Source: Phoronis australis (lineage: Eukaryota > Phoronida > Phoronidae). From it: a stretch of DNA of 64,000 nt. The stretch spans positions 956,824 to 1,020,823 of the forward strand of contig NMRA01000097.1 in the NCBI GenBank assembly GCA_002633005.1. The letters run 5' to 3'. Positions 1-13,233 of this stretch are shown here, piece after piece (positions within the stretch are counted from its first letter, which is position 1; the number at the start of each line of letters is the position of its first letter). The position numbers and the translations under genes were made by a program. The notes under the pieces were generated by a model. That model made no database searches, was not told where the DNA came from, and was given only the letters and a program-made list of their open reading frames with translations.

Positions 1-90
1 CTACGAACGAAACTTACAACATTCAGTATCAGCTTGCCACATGCAATTAGCTTTAAGATTAAAAAAAATGATTGATTGCACACATTTCAG

Positions 91-3000
91 TCCTCACATC
101 ACCTGGAGAGACCTTCAGCATCTTGTCACCTTCACCTCCCAGCCCGAACCCTTCACACAGCAGAGCACCGTCGGTTGGAAAACAAACGGAGCTGGCTTCA
201 AAGTCAACAGCGCCTTCGGATTTGGCCTTCTTGACGCTGGTTCTCTCGTTGAAAATGCGCTCAAGTGGAAGCGAGTCCCAGAAAAGGTCAACTGCACCGT
301 ACCATCGGCGCGCACTGACGAAGAATCACTGTTTCCGCTGTAAGCAATGACACAAGAAATATTTACAAATTCCAAGTGTTTAAACTATCCATTTTGAATC
401 ATTTATAGTTTATAATTTTTCCGCGGGACTCTACACACTCTTAGACTACAGTAAAATGTATCTGATAAGGAGTTCATCAACATAACTTTCCCGAGTTTTG
501 CACCGCGGATTTAGTTGGCCACTTCGGACGGAAAGGTACATGTACACACTTGACGGAGATATTTACGTACGCTTATAACGTACGTACGAGATTACATGCT
601 TGCTTGTTTCTTTACTCACTAGTTACTCTCACTCCGTTCACGAGTGGCGGGAACGACAGCGGTTTTTCAGTGGCTAAACGTTGACATGTTAGCCAAGACG
701 TACTGTCTGCGTTGGGGGTAATTTTCGCATGCACTTAGTTCGTTTCTTCACCTCCCCCCCCCCCTTCTACTCATTCCTTCAGTCCAGGCTTACTTACTCA
801 TTCGCTCCCTCCTTCGTGTCCTNNNNNNNNNNNNNNNNNNNNNNNCCCCCCCCCTTCCCCTGCCCTTCCTTCTCCACCCCTTCCTATCCTTCACCTCACA
901 TACTTATTTACTTATTATTTATTTATTTATTGCATATCAACTTATTAGACAGTTACTTACAGTTTCTAATACATTACTTACTCGTCCATTTACATATTCT
1001 CTGACTTAAATTCTTTCTTACAGTGCTACATTATAATACTTTGAGTTTGAAAATGACGGTATGCTATTTAAACCTCGAATGGTTAACGAGACCTTTTGGC
1101 GTCTTGGCTTGGTTTCATAACACGATCATATAGGCAACATTAGTGTCGCCATCGTTTTCAAATTTTATCTTAGGCTTATTCGGGAAACTACTTGGATGTT
1201 TATTAGCAATTTGTTAGAGAAACATGCAGTGCCGTCTTTGAAAACCTTTTTTATGTTTTGGTTCATGTTATGACATGGAAATCATTGTTTTGTTTTAATA
1301 GGGCGAGTTAGAGAGTTTACCAAATGACTTTCATTGATAGCTTCAACTAGGAGATTCGCCTCCGCCAACTTGGTTCACTCCAGTTTGAAGATTGAGACCT
1401 CAATTTGACCTCATTGGCATTGCTCAAGTCATCTGCTCACTTTTTTCTTTGTTAATTACAGCACTTTTGAGGAAATGGAGGTAATAAACATCAAAACCTC
1501 CGGTTGCAAGAACAAATTCAATGAAATTAACTTCCTCGAGCATGTACAAGTGCGGGTGACCATTGAATGCAAAAGGAGGGGTGATGTAGCCGTGGATCTG
1601 ATATCTCCGTCAGGTAGCGGTTCAATTTTTATTTACTTTAATTTAATTTCATGAATATTGTAAGACGCAATTTTGAATTTTCTAACTTGAATGCCAACCA
1701 CTCTTAGTCATGTTAGAAAACTGTAGACGGGTTATTTCATTATTCGGTTGAAATGGTGAACTTCGTTTTTCTTCCAAAAGCGCACTTCAAAGAAATCAAA
1801 ACTTGCAAGTTTTTATGTGTTTCTACCAGTCATTGTTTGGTCGTTCGTAGTACCTCTCGCCCGTTTGATTTTAATTGTCGATGCATGTCATTACGTTTTC
1901 AAAATTACATCTAAAAGCATTGCCAATATTTATTTTGTCTTAGTCACTGAAAAATTATGTGCAGGCGTTATTTAGTCAGCCGAAAGACTGGACACTGCTG
2001 GACACGTAATGACAAATGCGATGACTCCCTAATTACGCCTTCAAATAGACCCAGTTCCCCAGTAACTCCGCTAGTGTACTTTGGTCGTCAAGTGGAAATC
2101 ACGCCCTCTTTTGTTCATCCAGGCACCACAACCACACTTCTCAATGCTCGGTCAAACGACAAGTCAACAGCAGGGTTCAACAAGTGGGTATTTATGTCGG
2201 TGCATACTTGGGGTGAAAATCCCCGCGGACTAGACGGCAAAGAGCTTGGAAAGTGGCAGGTTATCATCAAGAACCAGAGCAGAAACAAGGTATGTTTAGT
2301 GCCTGTACCATTTGACTTTAAATCTGCGTGCGTTGTATCTGCTGTTTGAAGACAGAGGAAGAAAACCAACTCTTGCTGTCCTTACCACGCACCGCAAAAA
2401 GTTACCACGGACAAAAACCCTTACAACGGAACCTGAACTCTGAACCACACTTAGATACTCTGACCACAGACAATTTTATAGCACGTGACAAAAAATTTTT
2501 ACTAGACTAGTCCACACGTTGGTCACTTGCATCAAAAAGGAAAGTGCAGGAGTTCAGCGCTCGGTTGCACGAGACAGATCCAAATAGGGACTCAGCTAAG
2601 TTTTCTAAATCTACTGCGTATTTGTGAGCTCCTTGAAACACTTTCTTATGCTGTTTTAGTTTAATCACTGAATAAACTTTTTGGCTTTGATGCACAATCA
2701 AGAGTGAACTCCACGTTGAATTATCAGAAAATTATTGGGGAGGGTCTTTTCATGCAAGGCCCCTAATTTAAGGACTTATATTCTCAAGTATTTTGATTGA
2801 ATTAAGGGTTCAGTTTTCAGTCATATTATTAAAAATAGCATTAGTCAATGGGGAGCTCGTTATAAAGATAAAAGAATAGAAAATTCACCTGTGAGTAAAG
2901 AACGACACAAATGCGCAAAAAAATTAGGGAACTTAATTTGGTCTGTTTCATGGAACCGGACACAGACTTCTTGGTAAGTAAGGCTTTTGTGCGTGGTAAG

Positions 3001-5101
3001 AGATTTTCCGCCTAGTGGTAAGGGTTAACATCAGTGATAAGGGTTAGTTTCCACCCGCTGGTAGACATAACAGTCCTTTGGTAGGAGAATGTTGAATATT
3101 TTCACTGGGACGTACATGTACAGACATAACTAGCTGGGATATTCATCTATTGGGAAAGAGGACATCTAAGAGGGGCATATTTGTCAGGAGCACCCACGAA
3201 ATATTCACCCTTCCTCACAACTGACCTATCGCCAGGATTTTGAGTGACGGCTTAACTGACCAATCAGAACGCAGCATTCTTGACACACCTTCGTTTCCAT
3301 GCCGACATTTTACCCGACAAACAACACGTTGCCGTGTAAAACGTATTGTTTGTTTGTCGACTTTTCACAAGGGTCGAAGTTTGTGATAGATAAATTTTGC
3401 TCCAGCAACACCACCCCGTTGTTTTTATAACGTCCAAAGTGATCTCTTTCATGAACTTAAGAATAAATCGAAAATGTTTCCTTCATAGGACATTCCTTAG
3501 GAAAAGTAGTCGTAAGCTATTTGAATGTGAAATTGCCACGCATTTGAGCATCACGTATAGTACGCACCTTCTATGGGATTACCCTCGGTCCCTTACATCT
3601 TGAATGAATATAAATTTTAGAGGCTTCAACAATTCAAGTCAAAGTATCAAAATTTATAAAATCAATCCTATAGGCCTTCCTTAATGATGACGTAGCAACG
3701 CCGCATCGGGACGGCATGTGTAGCACGCGAATGTACTTGTACGAATGTAGCGTTGGTATTATGGAAAATCACATTTAACACGCAGTGTCTAAGTGTCTAG
3801 CTAACGTAGTCATAGAGTCTCTAGTACGCATGTAACATCATTTTACTTCAACTACTGAACTTTTTAGTGGGAAAAGATCACCGTAAAGTCAGTTGAACTG
3901 ATTCTGCATGGCACTAAAGACCAACCAGCCCATCTAGCAGCCGTTGGTGGCAAAAGAATTTATAACGAAGATTATAACTCCGTCAAAAATGACCGGGCAT
4001 TGGTAAGTATAATTTCACGATCAATATATATAGATTTGCCAGCCAAGGTGAGAGATGTCGAAGTTGAGGCAGATAATTTAAGATGCCTTGGCAGAGATAT
4101 TGTATTAGAATAGAAATTACCTGAGCTTTTGACGTAAGTCATAGGACAAATGTGACCTTCGGTTTTTCGAACGGGTTATGCAGTTTTGCAAAATATACTG
4201 CTCGTACGCATGCTTGTATTTCATTTTATGCTCTCACTTATATATGTGAGTGCATATTGCCGTCATCTCTTTCTGGGCTAGGCGAGGTGCTTTACCCCAA
4301 CCAAGCAGCAAGTCAAACCTTTTCGAGTTAACTCAAAGCGTGTAAATCTTTGTTAGGAAGAACTGTACCTGTAATAAAGCCGCCCTTTGTCCAAGAGATA
4401 AGAAAGCGCGTGACCTCATTTTGGAAATCAGGCACATTTTCATGTCTCTCGTTGATGTCGAGAAGGCGAAGCATTTCACATCACGCATCCATGGATATTT
4501 GTCCGATTTATCAAACTTTCTCATGTCGGAGTTGAACCCACAGCACAGCAGCAATACCTTATTAGCATTTGAAGGACGAATAGAGTAATTCAACCATCTT
4601 GTAAAGAATTAAACAACAGCAAATGACATGTGAAACTCCAATGCCCGGAAAACGAGGCAGCAAACGTGTTTGGCGGATGTTTACGGAATTGTGGGTAAAC
4701 ACAGCGAGTGTCGCTGTGTAATCCGGTACGGCCGTGTTATTTCCTTCAGCTTAGGGTTTTTGCATTTGAAACACAAAGGTAATGGTAAGGGCGCTACCTA
4801 CAGGTGATCGGGGGTGAGTGAGGTTGAAGTATGCAAATCAGGTCTACTACACCATGATGTAATTCTGCGCATGTTCCAAGGTAATATGTTTTAGTATGAT
4901 TTGCATTAGGCCACAGGAAATTGTGATGTAAACGTCGTCAAGTGCATGAAATAAAATGTCTGTGGCCGTAAAGGTTTAATCAAATTTACCATCCTGTTCA
5001 TGGCGAGAATTTTACTTCTTTGTTTGCAGGCGAGGAAAAAAGCTTTGGACAAGGAGGCCATGGAGAAGAAAGTCGAGGAACTATTTTCTGGTTTTCTGTA
5101 A
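91..5101 (+). CDS. PCSK1: Prohormone convertase 1/3-like, 3' half of gene (five exons)
   Basis: This is a kexin/furin-family serine endoprotease of the secretory pathway that cleaves prohormones after paired basic residues. Exons are 91-339, 1462-1613, 2123-2289, 3868-4002 and 5030-5101; all junctions are AG..GT and phases agree, giving 257 in-frame residues to the TAA stop. The first exon opens with PHITWRDLQHLV, the end of the catalytic domain just after the active-site serine, which lies upstream of the window. The P domain follows, with FLEHVQVRVTIECKRRGD, DLISPSGTTTTLL and FMSVHTWGENPRG. The phrases FMSVHTWGENP, LILHGTKDQP and YNSVKNDR match PC1/3 better than PC2 or furin. Two oddities: a short LDGKELG insertion in the P domain, and only about 25 residues after YNSVKNDR, where vertebrate PC1/3 has well over 100. 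PC2 is the main alternative. The family is certain; PC1/3 is likely. Confidence 0.9.
823..845. other. Assembly gap (23 N) in C/T-rich sequence
   Basis: A run of 23 N lies in the first convertase intron of the window, flanked on both sides by poly-C and CCTT-rich sequence (about 753-930). The low-complexity tract probably broke the assembly. No coding signal is seen around it. Confidence 0.95.
2545..2945. repeat. Dispersed repeat, copy A (convertase intron)
   Basis: About 400 bases in the third intron of the convertase gene recur in the same orientation at 12160-12490. Shared landmarks, in order, are a CGGTTGCA(C/T)GA head, TCTTTTCATRCAA, a CCCTAATTTAA block, a TTTTGA(T/C)TGAATTAAGGG block, GAGCTCGT(T/A)ATAAAGATAAAA, and GTGAGTA. 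No coding sequence is visible. The element class is unknown. Confidence 0.65.
4385..4605. repeat. Dispersed repeat family (three copies), copy 1
   Basis: A roughly 220-base segment in the last long convertase intron resembles 38705-38920 and 43895-44255. The shared order is a TAAGAAAG-like block, then GGCACATTTTCA or GGCACCCCTGAG, then a purine-rich GAARGCRAAG block, a CATCCA(T/C)GGATATTTGTC-like block and a GGAGTTG(A/C)A block. No intact frame is present, and peptide similarity between copies is weak. Confidence 0.5.
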
Positions 5102-5128
5102 AGACGCAGTCTCTTCAAATCTAAGAAA

Positions 5129-5134
5129 AATAAA
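5129..5134 (+). promoter_or_regulatory. Candidate polyadenylation signal of the convertase gene
   Basis: A canonical AATAAA hexamer lies 28 bases after the stop codon. Others occur further downstream, for example near 6262, so the true 3' end is not fixed by sequence alone. Confidence 0.4.
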
Positions 5135-7750
5135 TAACAACCTGCTATGGGTTCCGTTGTCATCACATGATGTGAATTGTTTGGTGCTCTATAATCTATT
5201 TTTGTAATAATGCAAAGTGAGCAAGAGGCCTACCGTTTACATTTCATTTTGCACTTATTTTTGTTTGGTTATAACGTCATTCGTGCTGTCCATGCCCACC
5301 TGTTTGCGGAGCAAAAATTTTAAAAGTCAGTGCAAATTTTGAACCAATACAGAGCGTGCTTCCTCATGAAATGTACATACCATTCCGAGTTTGCGTGACT
5401 TAAGAAGCAAAATGTTTTTGACACGTACAATTGTTGCATGGATGTAGAGGGTTTTTGCATATAACGCCGTAATTAAAATATTTCACTTACAATTAAATGG
5501 TGCTAAGTTAGTCTTATTTTCTGAATTATTAGTTGTCTATTTAAAATGAGTTTTGTGTGCTTATGACCTGTTATTATAAATTATCCACGTCATAGTGGCG
5601 TGTGTGATGTACTTCGGGCCGGGTTATGCAATACTCAACTGTAACTCAATTGAGCGACAAAAGGGGGCGAACTGATCGCCCTTGATAGTCGTTGAGTCTA
5701 GGATCGAAGCATCGTGGCAAATTCCCCGCCATGGGAACTGTCGTAGCTCCGGGTGGGAGGCGCAAGGTTGCAAGTCACGCTGTTGATTGCGGGAGATGGA
5801 ATTGAAATTGTTGATTACTGTTTCGTTTCGTGAACGAAATTCACCCCTGGTGTCGATCTGGGGAATCGGCAGTTCTAAATGGTGGCCAACTGGTAAACAA
5901 AACAAATGGGATAGGGGTGTCACCATTATGTTCCAGCCTGTGTTACTAGAATGCCAAGCCCCCTCTCACGAATGCTTCTGGCTACTCCAGTCTTCTATTT
6001 ATGTCAGATTTTCGGTTGCGTCTACGTAAGCCACAAACTGGGAGGTAGACATTTTTGTTGACCAAATAGGTGCATTGATAAGCTTGGTATCGGGATATAT
6101 TCTGCTATTGTAACGTTAATTTCTTATCTTTTGAGTTTTTGTGAGTTTGCCATCGGCTCTCAGGTGCAAGGTTAGTCAATGTTTTCTGTGATATCTACAA
6201 TGGGCGTGTAATGATATTGGTAAAGATCCAACAATTTCCATTCCATTCATTATTTTTGCGAAATAAACACACTGAGAGAAGTACGACTTTGTGATTTCTT
6301 CGGTCCTTTAACAGTAACCATGTTGACATTTGGATCCTAACACATTTACAGAGTGCTATTGATTACAGCAATCCAGAGAATAATGTTTGTCAAAGAATTT
6401 CATTATACAATCTAAATCGTCACTGTAGTGATTGTGCAGCTCCATCTCATAAACTATCACGTGCACAGTGCCATGTTAAATTTCCGATAGAGCTCGCCCT
6501 GGCACTGTCTACGAGGCATGTCCAATAAGGACACCAATGCATGTTGCAACACGAGTTAGGCACTGAAGAACGCTGTTCTTCACATACGAACACTACATGT
6601 ACATGTAAACTCAATTCATTAACTCACGAGCTCGTCACAAGCGGATTCACAAGCGTTTTTTACGCGTTCAAAAAGCATAGCTCACGAACGCGACAGCCTA
6701 AGGATCACAAATGAAGTTCTGGCACCTACAAACATGACCCAAGGACTCTTCGAAGCTCACCCAGGGTGGTGTGAACGAGTACTTTCGACGTAATCGAGAA
6801 ATAATTTGGCTCAGTAAGATTTTGTTTATTAAGTATACCAGACCCGGATTTGGTCCATTAACAGGTGTAAATTGCCACTTGTTAATCGAATTCTTTAAAT
6901 TACAAGTAATGTTCTATTAACGTTATCTATATACCAAAGTTTGAAGCAAACTTTAAAATTCTTTTCAAAGTCTTGTAAACGAACAAGCGTGACTGACGCT
7001 TTAGACGAGTTCTAACCCTTAGAAAGACCCCTTAAAAACAGAAAATCCAGCTTATGGTACAGTGCCTTGATTGAACAATGGTGCTAGAGAAGCATTAGCA
7101 GGTGACATAACACGCCTTTAGTAAAAAACAGAAAAATGACATTTTAAAAATTGCAATAATTATTTTACGTACATCTTTTTAATAGGAAAGCAAAAAGTGA
7201 TAGAAAATTACAGCAAAATATCATGAGATGGAATTTAAACTAATCTAAAACCTCTTTGTCGTCAGATTGCACGGCGAAAGCTTGCAATAGTTTTTTATGT
7301 TTGTCAATGGATGTGTGGCCGTGAGCCGTGCTTCTTGGGTGCATAAACCATGTTTTAATTGATGAGCTAACGACAAATTACGGTACTCTGCAGACACGAC
7401 ATCTACACACGGGATTAGGCTTTGGGAACCTGGTAAGTGTGTTATTGACGGGGACAGAAAAATGGGATTGAGGGGCACGGGTAAAAAATGTTTAAGACAG
7501 GAATGGTCGTTCTGGATTTGTAAGTAGCGTTACTAAGCGGCAACTTCCTGTAATTTGGGACTGCGAATTTTTGGTGGATACCTCCATGAACAAGGGATGT
7601 TTCTATGTCGTTCAGGTAAGTCTCGTAGGGTTAATGATTGTAAAACATTGCAAATTTCTTCGAAAACTTTAGATTACCGAAGCCGATACTCGAGAGCCAC
7701 CATGTTTTAGGATTAGATGAATTTCAAGTAGAACTGGGTCGCTGCAGCTA

Positions 7751-7798
7751 CGTACGCACACGCGCACGCACGCACACTCACACACACAAATGCACACC
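7751..7798. repeat. CA/CG-rich simple repeat
   Basis: Alternating purine-pyrimidine tract made of ACGC and ACAC dinucleotide runs. Confidence 0.8.
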
Positions 7799-7950
7799 AC
7801 ATTTATTCCAGAAATGGCTAACCAGTCATTCCAAATATCTGCCCCATCAATACGGCGAATTGATTTCATCAGCTACACTGGTGTCGTTTTTTCAAATACA
7901 TTGTGATGCGGTTGTCTGCTCGCAAATATCCACTGACATCAAGCCTGTGA

Positions 7951-8069
7951 TCCATAGACGTAAGAACCCGCCAAGGAAGCTTCTGTTATCCCGTGCTTCT
8001 CTTGTAATACATGGCGATATCTCGTGTTGAGTGATCTTGCGTTTACGAGAGGTTCTCACGTCTACGGAA
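7951..8069. mobile_element. Short inverted-repeat element (MITE-like), copy 1 of 3
   Basis: The ends are inverted: CCATAGACGTAAGA at the left and CTCACGTCTACGG at the right. The centre carries CTTGTAATACATGGCGATATCT, which recurs at 52442-52567 and 58755-58882. The three copies share end structure and centre but differ elsewhere. No coding potential; transposase family unknown. Confidence 0.6.
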
Positions 8070-8974
8070 CGCACGCCAGGTCTAAAGCGACAGTTCTGTC
8101 CTCTGTTTCATCCCCACTGGGTGGGCCAGGCTTGATTGCAATTATTTGGACTAGCTGGGATGTGATTATCGTGAATGATATTCAGTAGTTCTTTGAAGTT
8201 GTTGTGAGTAAAATAGTTCGCTCATCCTTCTTATGGTTAATCTGGATCTTTAACTCTCGTCATTTGGAGGTACTTTCTTGTTCATGCCAAAGTTTTTGCT
8301 GCGAATACATGACGTACTCTTCAGACAAATGAAAACTGGGGAAAATCTGGTTGGTAAAGACATACTTTGGCCTAAATTTCTGGAGTCTAGAGGTCAAATG
8401 CGTTTGTACTGTTGCCGTCGCTCTGGGACGAGGTGGGGAGTCATCAGTTTATTTGTGATGTCACCTGGCGACTGTCAGCCAACAACCGTACCACAGTGTA
8501 TTTGAAAAACGACAGCAGCGCGATTAATACCCCGAATTGACGTGGCACTAGTTTGGAATGGCTGGACAGCTTTTTCAAGAGTGATGGATTTTGACATTTT
8601 GTTTTACTCTATGATGCGCTAGTTTGTGAGTGAAATCGGTTTTGTATCGTCGTATGCAAACAAATGACTATGAAACAAATACACTTTCATGAATATTTCA
8701 ATTCCATTCTCTTTAAGAGTATATAGTGTGAATTAACGAAAATATGCACGTGGGTGTCACCCCCAATACCAAACCTATTGCCATATGTATATGGTGTTGT
8801 TTGAGACAAAACTCAGTTTCAGGCCATTTTAAACCACGAGTTTTATCATTTTTGTTTGATCACGATGAAGAGTTATCTTCAACTAACCATCGCTGTATTG
8901 AACAGATCAGCAAATGTAGGTTTATAAATCAAAATGGCATGACCTCGTGTATTTGTTTTCGCAAAAGAAGGAAA

Positions 8975-9490
8975 ATTAATATTGCAAAGAAGAAAGGCTA
9001 TTACAGCTAAGGACGAGGAGTTGAATGTCGCAAGAACGACAATGGGTTATCAGACAGAACGCGGAGGCGAATATTTCAAAAAAGAAATTGTAAAGATTAA
9101 AAACATTGAACATATCAGAGTCGACTATTGCAAAAAAATAATCGACTATGGCAAAGAAAGAGAATCGGGTTCAAAAAAGTACGCGGACAAATTATTGCAA
9201 GACGAAGAAGACGATTTCAATACAAACGGTTGTTGATTACATTTGCGAAAAGGAAGTCGACTCTTGTAAACTAAGGAAACTGGTTCCAAAAAGAACGGTT
9301 CTGACTGCAAAAAGCAAATCACAAAGAAGTGTTACATCTAAGACCAAGGCTCTGATTATAGCCAAAACGGGAAGACGATTACTGCAACGAACATGTTGCT
9401 GATTATTGCAAACTGAAGAGGAGTGTTGCAAAGAACGGGAGGACAATTATGCTTACTGAATATTGCACAGGACAAGAGGTTGACTACTGG
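8975..9490 (+). repeat. Degenerate purine-rich quasi-tandem repeat
   Basis: About 500 bases are built from loosely repeated blocks of the form GA(T/C)TA(T/C)TGCAAA(A)..GAAG..GA. This bias keeps stops rare on the + strand and produces several overlapping Lys-rich frames (8982-9236, 9148-9402). The repeated phrase appears in more than one frame, as expected for a decayed repeat and not a protein. Confidence 0.45.
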
Positions 9491-10836
9491 ACAACGAGAG
9501 GAGCGCTCAACAAATTATGCTCATTTCTAGAAAAGAAAGATCTTGGAAGATGTCACAAAATCACGCTTGTGAAACGGGGGCCTTTCGCGAGTATGTTCGA
9601 GAGCTTAATCCATGCTAGCAAAATGTCAGCCAATGAAGTGATTGGTCGGTGAGGTTGGAGTGCTGAATTCTGGGATTGAATTCACTGTTCCCATTCCATA
9701 AATAACGATTTTCCCTTGTAAGTAAAACCTAAAGTCTTGCACTCAACGGAATCCTGCTCTGGAATCATTCTTGCAATACACCAGGATGCGATTGTGCAAA
9801 TAGTGAAAAGACAGTAAAGCAAACCGTTCACAAAGTCTGCTAATTCCAAAAACGTTAATTCTGAGACCTGCTCTCTCCAACTATAAAACAAAACCGTCTG
9901 TATCAATTTCAGTAAAGATTTCGTGCTTTTCTTTTTATTTTTTTGTGGAAAAGTTCCGAAAGACCCGTAAGAATGGTTTCAAACGCATAATCTGCCGAGC
10001 GATGATTAAAAAAAAACAAAATTACGCATCATTTTGGCTCCTCTCAGGTAGATTTTCTGCTTTGAAAACCTGAGCAACTAAAAAATATTGCATCACCGAC
10101 TCGACTTTCTAAAAACACAAACCAGAATAGGCCTAACACTAAAGTCATTAGACTTTGTAATTGATCATACCAGCAGATATTTATACATAGTGTAGGTCGC
10201 GAACCGCAAACCTGGATTATCCATTTTTTCTCTCGTTAAGAACGAGATTATTTAACATAGATGAAAAAATACAACGTAAGCAGATATAATCTCAACCATC
10301 AGTCCCACAATCGTGTCAATTAGTGTGTGATTCCTCCATCTTTGTGTGCAAACTTTGTCATGATCATAATATTGCCCTAAATGCGACTATTTATCTCGAC
10401 GTCCTAGTTGAAGTGACGTTAAGGCTATCTCCAGGGAGCTATATAAACGGCTGTTAGTCCATGTGCTAATGGTGGTTGTGCCGATGAACAATTGCACCTC
10501 TGAGAAATCGTGAAATTTAATATGGCAGCAATGCGTTGAAAACTTAGAATGCCGTTCTAAACCTGTTGCAGCATGGAGCGGAAGTGTCGTCTGGGTCTGC
10601 CATTTTCCGCCATATTGTTTCTTACTGTTTCATAGCCTATAAATTAGTAGATTTCTTATATAATACAATGCTATACAGTTTACTCTTCGGTACTTCTTAA
10701 TGATCAAGCGCTCCTTTACGTGTTTATCTTGGAATACTTCATTAATGGAGGGACAAAGACTTGTTTTTTCTAGAGATAACAAATAATGGGCATCGGGAAG
10801 GGCTTCAACAGTGGCTGCAATTTATCGTCTAAGCTT

Positions 10837-11212
10837 GTTCCACCGGGTCAACATACTAAGACATCGGATTGGTTTTCATGGTCCTCATGAAGAACCAATC
10901 AGATGTCTTATCCGGTGGAACAGCCGAAGAAAATCAAGGTAACCATGAATGTTGTGCGCCCGAGGGAAATACCCAATTCCCAAACTATTAAAATGCATAA
11001 CGGGAGTGTAATTTAAATATGCGACACATCGACAGAATGACAGTGTATTTTTCAAACGCATATGCAAAATGTAACTTTCATACAATTTTGTAAATAGGTA
11101 AAAGCAAATCGGCACCATGGCTGTATTCGGGTCAACCGGCTAAGATATCTCGATGAGGACTGACGGGCTTTTACGCCAATCAAATGCGTTAGCCGATTGG
11201 GCTCGGTGGAAC
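10837..11212. mobile_element. Inverted-repeat element with nested hairpin
   Basis: The ends are GTTCCACCG at 10837 and CGGTGGAAC at 11212. A third inverted end, CCGGTGGAAC at 10921, makes a nested hairpin (10837-10921) around GGATTGGTTTTCATG..CATGAAGAACCAATC. Related CCAATCAAATGCGTT sequence sits near the right end, so this looks like a MITE with an internal partial duplication. Confidence 0.5.
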
Positions 11213-12159
11213 CGGCGAATTTAATCAACTGCAGACTATGTATTGAAAGAATTCGATGAAATCACAGTAAAATGTTTCCTAAAAGCCCATTGGTTGAGTA
11301 TTCGTTGACGTAAAAATCTTTCATGTCGCTTCAATGTTTTTTGCTACAAATGGTGATACCTTCAACCTGTGCAAGAAAATCTGGCATGTGTCCCATGAGA
11401 AGTGACTTATAACTTGAGACAGATATTTGGTCTTGTGTTTCCACTTCACAATTCGTGAATAAAGGTTTAACTAAGTAACTGTGCTAAAATCCATCTCTAG
11501 ACATAATTTATTAAAAATTATCTTAAGGTCACTGTCTACCTTCGTTACTTAAGATTTGATTTTTTAAATAACTTTTGAACTCCTAATAGTAGACCCGTAA
11601 AACTATATATTTTTAAAATCATTGAGTATGACAGAATGTTATTGTGTGCATGAAAACAATGTAATATTATAGACCGGGCGCACGCGCTGCTATAGCTGAC
11701 AACTTGACGTCATATCAAGGACCGTAGCGAAGTGGGTGCTTCTGTAGTGCGTATTACCTTGGAAACCCCGTTACACTCACTCACGATGTCGTTTGCTTAG
11801 ATTTTTGTTTTGACACGGATCTTAAAACATGAAGTCAGGAAGTAACGTGTCCTTATGTTATTTACTTCGAAGTTGGCCATTTTTACCTGCTGATGTAGAC
11901 TGAATATGCCTTTATTAAATGCTGATAGATGATTTAATAAAATGTGCATGGTTTACGAGAGCTCAAAAACATCGTAAAAAACTACCTTAAATGGATTGTG
12001 TATTCAGTAGCTGTTTTATGGGGGCATACAAGGCAGGTTTACTGGACTGCAAGCAGGAATTACATCTCTTTCTTGTTTTCAGCCCCCTACCTCTGTTGCC
12101 CTCAGTTTCATTCACCACAATCCACCCCAATTCGCTATCCATTTCATATCGCATAAGGC

Positions 12160-12490
12160 ACGGATGCTGGGGGTTCAGCGTCCGGTTGCATGAAACAGTC
12201 CCAAAGAAGGACTTCATTATGTTCCCTAAATCCACTGGGTAATTGTGAGTTTTCTACGTTGAATTCTCAATATTATTGAAAATAAGTAGGGATCTTTTCA
12301 TACAACGCCCTAATTTAAAGACAAAATCCCTAAATATTTTGACTGAATTAAGGGCTCAGTTTTTAGTTATATTATTGGAAAACGTCATATGTCACAAGAA
12401 GAGCTCGTAATAAAGATAAAATGATAGAAAAATATAACAACTGTGAGTACAGAACGAAACAAATACACAAAAAATTTAAACAACTCAGTT
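12160..12490. repeat. Dispersed repeat, copy B
   Basis: This is the second copy of the element seen at 2545-2945, collinear and in the same orientation with many substitutions and small indels. The short ORFs at 11944-12242 that overlap it are chance frames through the repeat. Confidence 0.65.
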
Positions 12491-12500
12491 GAGCACAAGC

Positions 12501-12651
12501 GGGGGCGGTCAAAGGGGTTTGGGCCCCAATATTCCCTTGATATCAAATTGATATCAGATCCAGAATTTTCAAATTGTTGACTTGGACCACCCTTCTTAAA
12601 AAAAATTATCCGACCCCTCCCCCCCTTTTAAAAATCCTGGATATGGCCCTG
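12501..12651. repeat. Diverged GGCGG..ATCCTGGAT repeat (possible family member)
   Basis: It starts GGGGGCGGTC and ends AAAAATCCTGGATATGGCCCTG, with C-rich tracts inside, like the better copies at 13234, 17443, 21611, 27498 and 46993. Similarity is limited to the ends and composition. Confidence 0.3.
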
Positions 12652-13233
12652 TTTAGTCGTTATTTGGGACTGGGCATAGACCCCCCCTGCTTGAATGTAG
12701 AATGTCGTAAGGTGTGAATTTCTGAAACGGCGTAAGAGGGAACTGAGTTTTTACACATTGGCGTAGGAAACATTTGATTGCTGCGGGTAGGAGAATCTGT
12801 TAATTTTTTATTTTAAAACAAAGTTTGTGTGTTGAAAGTTTTAATAATAAATTGTTAATTAATTGACTTTGACCCCTGGAACATTGGGGGCCTCCAACGT
12901 TTTGGTTGAGCAGTTTTTCGAGATTTACTCTATATTTTGATTATGTGTATTTTTCCATTACTCTGCTCACATTTTTTGTTCTTAATATTTTAAACAAAAG
13001 CACTTCTCAATTTTGAATTTGACATGTAAAATCGGCCATGGTAGTCGACTCTTCTTCGGCGCGCACACACCCGCTAGGTGTCGCCACGGTCCATGACACA
13101 ATAATGGCGGCGGCCAAAGTGAATATAATCTTGTTAACGTCTTTGGCCATAATGATTGGAAAGTATTTCTAGTCACGTGACACGGATACTCGCCGTGAAA
13201 ACAAATGGGGCAAAGTGCCCTTTTTAACGTGCG

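Noticed and set aside
1957-2349. Full open frame around the third convertase exon
   Set aside because: Only 2123-2289 continues the P domain; the sequence on either side is intron beyond clear AG and GT borders.
8982-9402. Lys-rich overlapping + strand frames
   Set aside because: They follow a purine-rich quasi-repeat seen in more than one frame.
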